Shown in pieces: positions 6,615-9,386 of a DNA stretch of 9,386 nt. Source of the DNA: Patescibacteria group bacterium. GTDB taxonomy: Bacteria; Patescibacteriota; Gracilibacteria; Peribacterales; Peribacteraceae. Position 1 is the stretch's first letter, and the number at the start of each line of letters is the position of its first letter. A program made the translations under genes and the position numbers. The notes below the pieces were generated by a model. It was not told the origin of the DNA. It saw only the letters and a program-made list of their open reading frames with translations, and ran no database searches. The stretch is taken from contig JAHISE010000101.1 of NCBI GenBank assembly GCA_018818235.1, positions 1 to 9,386 on the forward strand. Direction: 5' to 3'.

Positions 6615-7712
6615 ATGGAACACGAAGATCATCAACATCATCAGCCTACTGCGCAGTCTGAAGAGCACCACTCATGTCACTCCGAATCCGGATCTAAGAA
6701 AAAAAGAGACTGGATACTCCTCATTTCATCAACTTTGATCGTTTTGTCCTATTTATCGTTCTATTTGATCCCAGAGACCATAGAAACATATCAATTAATT
6801 AATATATTTGCCGAAAGTGTCTTCCAGCTAGTAAGCAAAATGTGGTGGGGAGTACTACTTGGAATATTTTCAGTAGGCCTTTTGGGTACAGTACCTCGCA
6901 AACTTGTAGTTTCCATCCTTGGAAAAGGAGGAACGCTGAGCGGAATACTTCGCGCAACGGGAGCGGGAGTAATGCTTGATCTTTGCTCACATGGAATACT
7001 GCTCGTAGGAACAAAGCTTTATGAACGTGGAGCAAGTTTGGGACAGATGATGGCTTTTCTGATTGCAAGCCCATGGAATTCGCTTTCTTTAACGTTGATA
7101 CTCTGGTCGCTTGTAGGATTCAAATGGATGATTTCGATCCTTCTGCTTTCGCTTTTGATTGCGATCATATCCGGATTAATTTTTGAAAAATTGGTTAAAG
7201 CAAAAATTCTTCCCGAAAATCCAAATAAGCCCGAGCTTCCCGAAAATTATTCATTTTCTCTGGGACTCAAAAATCATTTAAGATCTGTTCACCCAACACC
7301 AAAAGCCTTTATTAAAGTAGGCCTGAGTGGAATAAGAGACTCGAAGATGATTCTTCGTTGGATCTTTTTTGGAATAGTCTTGGCAGCATTAATAAGGACT
7401 TTTATGAATCCGGAAGTATTCGCACAGCTTTTTGGACCCACATTGGGAGGATTAGGTGTAACCCTGCTATTTGCGACTATATTGGAGGTTTGCTCGGAAG
7501 GATCCATGCCTGTTGCCACAGATATGCTGCTTAGAGCCAAAGCTGCAGGAAATACCTTCGCATTCCTTATGACAGGTGTATCTACAGACTATACCGAGAT
7601 TATGGCAATAAAAGAAACTACGGGGAGATGGAAGACGGCTTTTTTTCTGCCCATAGTCACATTACCTCAGGTCGTGCTGATTGCGTTGGTTCTTAATCAA
7701 ATGGCTGTTTGA
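6615..7712 (+). CDS. COG0701/ArsP-like permease with His-rich N-terminus
   Basis: This 365-residue polytopic protein belongs to the predicted permease family COG0701 (UPF0718; ArsP_1-like). The duplicated signature is visible: the first half has LDLCSHGILLVGTKLYERGAS (121-141) and AFLIASP (147-153). The second half has LEVCSEGSMPVATDML (290-305) and AFLMTG (316-321). C124 and C293 are the conserved half-site cysteines. A cytoplasmic loop at about 190-245 separates the halves. Some relatives (ArsP) export methylarsenite, and others sit in metal-resistance loci with unknown substrates. The first ~30 residues are unusual: they are dense in His (3, 6, 8, 9, 18, 19, 22) with Cys21, a likely metal-binding extension that fits the copper context. 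No Shine-Dalgarno precedes it. The substrate is not known. Export of copper, a thiol-metal complex or an organo-metalloid are all possible. The family call is firm; the role is inferred. Confidence 0.85.
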   Translation: MEHEDHQHHQPTAQSEEHHSCHSESGSKKKRDWILLISSTLIVLSYLSFYLIPETIETYQLINIFAESVFQLVSKMWWGVLLGIFSVGLLGTVPRKLVVSILGKGGTLSGILRATGAGVMLDLCSHGILLVGTKLYERGASLGQMMAFLIASPWNSLSLTLILWSLVGFKWMISILLLSLLIAIISGLIFEKLVKAKILPENPNKPELPENYSFSLGLKNHLRSVHPTPKAFIKVGLSGIRDSKMILRWIFFGIVLAALIRTFMNPEVFAQLFGPTLGGLGVTLLFATILEVCSEGSMPVATDMLLRAKAAGNTFAFLMTGVSTDYTEIMAIKETTGRWKTAFFLPIVTLPQVVLIALVLNQMAV

Positions 7713-7715
7713 ACG

Positions 7716-7765
7716 TAATATATATTATATTTGTATTATGTAATTTATATCACATATATAAATTA
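7716..7765. promoter_or_regulatory. AT-rich palindromes between permease and DsbA-like gene
   Basis: Two palindromes lie just after the permease stop: TAATATATATTA (7716-7727) and a perfect 10-bp inverted repeat TAATTTATAT/ATATAAATTA (7741-7750/7756-7765) with a 5-base loop. They may form a weak terminator, although there is no T-run, or the promoter region of the next gene (TTGTAT at 7731-7736 and TATATA at 7755-7760, spacing 18). The rest of the 134-base gap up to 7846 shows only a pyrimidine tract (CCCCCTTT) before the next ATG. Confidence 0.35.
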
Positions 7766-7846
7766 TCTCAATGATTTAACATACTTGCACCGGCTATCTT
7801 TTCATGCCAAACTCTCCCCCACTGTAATCATTTCCCCCTTTATTTT

Positions 7847-8557
7847 ATGGATTCAAAATCTAGCCCATGGTTCGCCGTTTCCCTAGGTCTTATTGGCATA
7901 ATTTTGGGATACGGTGTCGCAACAGGTACAGGTGGTGGTCCAAAGGACGCAAAAATGGCTGATCCTACACCGGCTCCTACAGAAGTGCCGCCGGCTCCAC
8001 CTCCTCCGGTAGCCAATTTGGACGCTCTACCTCCGATTGATTTCGATATTGATCACGTGTCTGGTGATAAAGATGCAAAAGTTACAATGTTTGTTTACAC
8101 CGATTTTGAATGTCCATTCTGCCAGAGGCATCATGGAACATTTGAACAACTTCTGGACGAATATGATGATGTAAATTTTGTCCTTCGCCATTATCCACTT
8201 GGATTCCATTCCAATGCACAAAAGGGTGCGGAAGCTACAGAATGCGCAGCTGAACTTGGAGGAGAAGACAAGTTTTGGGAAATGACATCCACCATATTTG
8301 AGAAAGGAGCAGACAACACTATGTATGCATCATATGCAGAAGAGCTTGGAATTGATGAAGCCAAATTCACAGAATGTATGGATAGCGATAAATATGCACA
8401 AAAGACAAAAGACGATATGGAAGGTGGCACTGCTGCCGGTGTAAGAGGAACTCCGGGAAACATTATTGTTAATAATGAAACCGAAGAAGCTGAGTTGGTT
8501 TCCGGTGCACAACCGCTTAGTAATTTTAAGGCTGTGATTGATGGGATGTTGGAATAA
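7847..8557 (+). CDS. Membrane-anchored DsbA-like thiol-disulfide oxidoreductase
   Basis: This 236-residue protein has a single N-terminal membrane anchor (about 8-26) and a Gly/Pro/Ala-rich linker (27-58) rich in PAP and PPPP. The thioredoxin fold of the DsbA/Thioredoxin_4 type starts at about 60. The active site is C89-P-F-C92 after FVYTDFE, the cis-proline is T202-P203 (VRGTPG), and HYPLGFH (115-121) is typical of this family. C133 and C177 in the helical insert could form a structural disulfide. It should act outside the cytoplasmic membrane to oxidise or isomerise cysteine pairs. A partner DsbB/VKOR is not in the window. It starts 134 bases after the permease, so it may be a separate transcription unit. 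Copper stress oxidises thiols and the first operon protein has a CxxC, which gives a plausible link, but chance adjacency is possible. The start has no Shine-Dalgarno and a CCCCCTTTATTTT leader. Confidence 0.88.
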   Translation: MDSKSSPWFAVSLGLIGIILGYGVATGTGGGPKDAKMADPTPAPTEVPPAPPPPVANLDALPPIDFDIDHVSGDKDAKVTMFVYTDFECPFCQRHHGTFEQLLDEYDDVNFVLRHYPLGFHSNAQKGAEATECAAELGGEDKFWEMTSTIFEKGADNTMYASYAEELGIDEAKFTECMDSDKYAQKTKDDMEGGTAAGVRGTPGNIIVNNETEEAELVSGAQPLSNFKAVIDGMLE

Positions 8558-8559
8558 CA

Positions 8560-8703
8560 TTCGACAATCGACACGCTTCGACACGTCCGCATCCCCTTCG
8601 GGGAGCGGACGTGTCTTCGCTTTCAACAATCAACACCCCGTTAAAAGTGAAACAAGTTGATTGTCGATTGTTGAAAGGGCACGAAGTGCCCGTGTCGATT
8701 GTC
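8560..8703. repeat. Composite structured repeat between convergent genes
   Basis: Four nested or adjacent inverted repeats occur here. The outer arms are GACAATCGACACG (8563-8575) and CGTGTCGATTGTC (8691-8703), perfect over 13 bp. Inside are a 10-bp stem hairpin ACACGTCCGC/GCGGACGTGT (8581-8614), CTTTCAACAATC/GATTGTTGAAAG (8620-8631/8666-8677, perfect 12 bp), and GGGCAC/GTGCCC (8677-8691). The whole could fold like a cloverleaf in either strand. It separates the DsbA-like and TPR genes, so it may terminate transcription from both sides, although no T-run follows the stems. It shares its flanking sequence with the copy at 26-70. Confidence 0.65.
8581..8614. terminator. Strong GC-rich hairpin, possible bidirectional terminator
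   Basis: A 10-bp perfect stem (ACACGTCCGC/GCGGACGTGT) is extended by an inner CCCC/GGGG stem with a bulged A and a TTC loop. It is 24 bases after the DsbA-like stop and about 95 bases beyond the end of the convergent TPR gene. No T-tract follows on either strand, so intrinsic termination is uncertain. CTTCG occurs immediately on both sides (8576-8580 and 8615-8619). Confidence 0.4.
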
Positions 8704-8708
8704 AATCA

Positions 8709-9386
8709 TCAATTGTCGCCTAACAACCTCTCCAAATTCTCCAAGTGCTCTTTAGCTTTTTCATACTCCGCATCTAACTTAACAACTCGCCTCAGAGCCT
8801 CCACAGCTTCCTCAAGCTTTCCCGATTCCGCTGCAACTGCCGCCAATCTGTAATGAGCGTCAACGTGATACTTATCTATTTCTGTCGCTTTTTTAAACTC
8901 ATCATAAGCTTTAAGAGAATTTCTTCTTTCCTGATATTTGATTCCTAGATTGTAGTGTGGCGAAAAATAGTCTGCCCCTGCTTCCGCAGCTGATTCTAGT
9001 AATATCAGCGCCTCACTCATGTTCCCGCGATCTTCCAGAATTTGTGAAAGCAAAAAATAGCACTGAAGTTCATCTTCCAGCAGACCACGATTGGCCGGAG
9101 TCATTTCTATCGCAGATCGGAATGAATCCTCTGCTTCGCTTGCTTTATTCTGTTTAAGAAGAACAAGCCCCAGATTTGTATGCACCTGTGGAAGCCGCTG
9201 ATCAATTTCCAGAGCTCGCCTATATGCTTCTATTGATTCTGAATATCGCTCTTCCTGATAAAGCGTGGTTCCAAGATTATTGAGTGCATGAGTGGAATCA
9301 GGATTGATTTTGAGCGCATGTAAAAGTATTGCTTCACCGTCTTTAAAATTATCCGCATGCGAAGCGGATGTAAATGCCATACCCAA
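8709..9386 (-). CDS. TPR-repeat protein, C-terminal part (open at window edge)
   Basis: The minus-strand frame reads from the window edge to a TGA at 8709-8711. It gives at least 225 residues, and the true start may lie beyond 9386. In-window candidates are a TTG at the very edge or the ATG at 9378-9380. About five to six tetratricopeptide repeats are visible, with the W/L-G-A-Y-F-A-P pattern. Examples are HALNNLGTTLYQEERYSESI (33-52), VHTNLGLVLLKQNKASEAED (68-87), SPHYNLGIKYQERRNSLKAY (142-161) and VDAHYRLAAVAAESGKLEEA (175-194). No signal, catalytic or membrane segment is seen in this part. TPRs mediate protein-protein contacts, and the partner is unknown. The gene runs convergent to the efflux locus, so a shared function is not implied. 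The last codons (GDN, stop) lie just outside the composite repeat. Confidence 0.85.
   Translation of the reverse strand: MGMAFTSASHADNFKDGEAILLHALKINPDSTHALNNLGTTLYQEERYSESIEAYRRALEIDQRLPQVHTNLGLVLLKQNKASEAEDSFRSAIEMTPANRGLLEDELQCYFLLSQILEDRGNMSEALILLESAAEAGADYFSPHYNLGIKYQERRNSLKAYDEFKKATEIDKYHVDAHYRLAAVAAESGKLEEAVEALRRVVKLDAEYEKAKEHLENLERLLGDN

Noticed and set aside
1262..7712. UGA recoded as glycine (as in Gracilibacteria/SR1)
   Set aside because: TGA ends the adaptor, permease and TPR frames at sensible points, and no in-frame TGA interrupts a gene.
8560..8703. tRNA or tRNA-like gene suggested by the cloverleaf arms
   Set aside because: The arms are longer than tRNA arms and there are no conserved T-loop (TTC-A), anticodon-arm or acceptor features.
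8611..8853. Plus-strand frame over the repeat and TPR 3' end
   Set aside because: It is made of repeat DNA and the antisense of the TPR gene, with low-complexity composition.

Overview
The window carries a copper/silver-type metal-export locus on the + strand, followed by a membrane-anchored thioredoxin-fold protein and, convergently on the - strand, the C-terminal part of a TPR protein. The organism cannot be named from the sequence. The Pro-rich-linker, membrane-anchored DsbA-like protein and the absence of Shine-Dalgarno sequences are compatible with a Patescibacteria/Peregrinibacteria-like lineage, but this is a low-confidence guess. The genetic code looks standard: TGA ends the adaptor, permease and TPR genes, and glycine is written with GGN.

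Layout. Positions 1-100 hold a CsoR-type operator (TACCC/GGGTA) and a C-rich repeat leader. Positions 101-370 encode a CsoR-family repressor with the C-H-C copper ligand set. Positions 371-554 are noncoding and repeat-bearing. Positions 555-7712 form a probable operon: a secreted Met/His/Cys-rich small protein, a Met/His-rich lipoprotein, an RND periplasmic adaptor with a very long helical region, a CusA-type RND pump (ATGA overlap with the adaptor), a small two-TM protein, and a COG0701/ArsP-like permease with a His-rich N-terminus. After an AT-rich palindromic gap come the DsbA-like gene (7847-8557), a strongly structured repeat element (8560-8703) and the TPR gene (8709-9386, minus, open at the window edge).

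How the genes may work together. The repressor would sense Cu(I) and release the operator. The Met-rich secreted proteins would bind Cu(I) outside the cytoplasmic membrane. The adaptor and CusA-like pump would export Cu(I)/Ag(I), and the permease and two-TM protein would add a second membrane activity on the same or a related metal. No TolC/CusC outer-membrane channel is present in the window. The DsbA-like protein may repair or form disulfides under metal stress, but it could be an unrelated neighbour.

The most unusual DNA structure is a family of small palindromic insertions. Two 31-bp copies lie in frame inside the pump gene, and their only stem difference is a base-pair-preserving A-T to G-C change. 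A hairpin module flanked by CTTCG direct repeats interrupts a repeat whose hairpin-less form is at 26-55. A set of inverted repeats at 8563-8703 can fold like a cloverleaf. A perfect 12-bp inverted repeat lies early in the adaptor gene, and its left arm is duplicated in that gene's leader.
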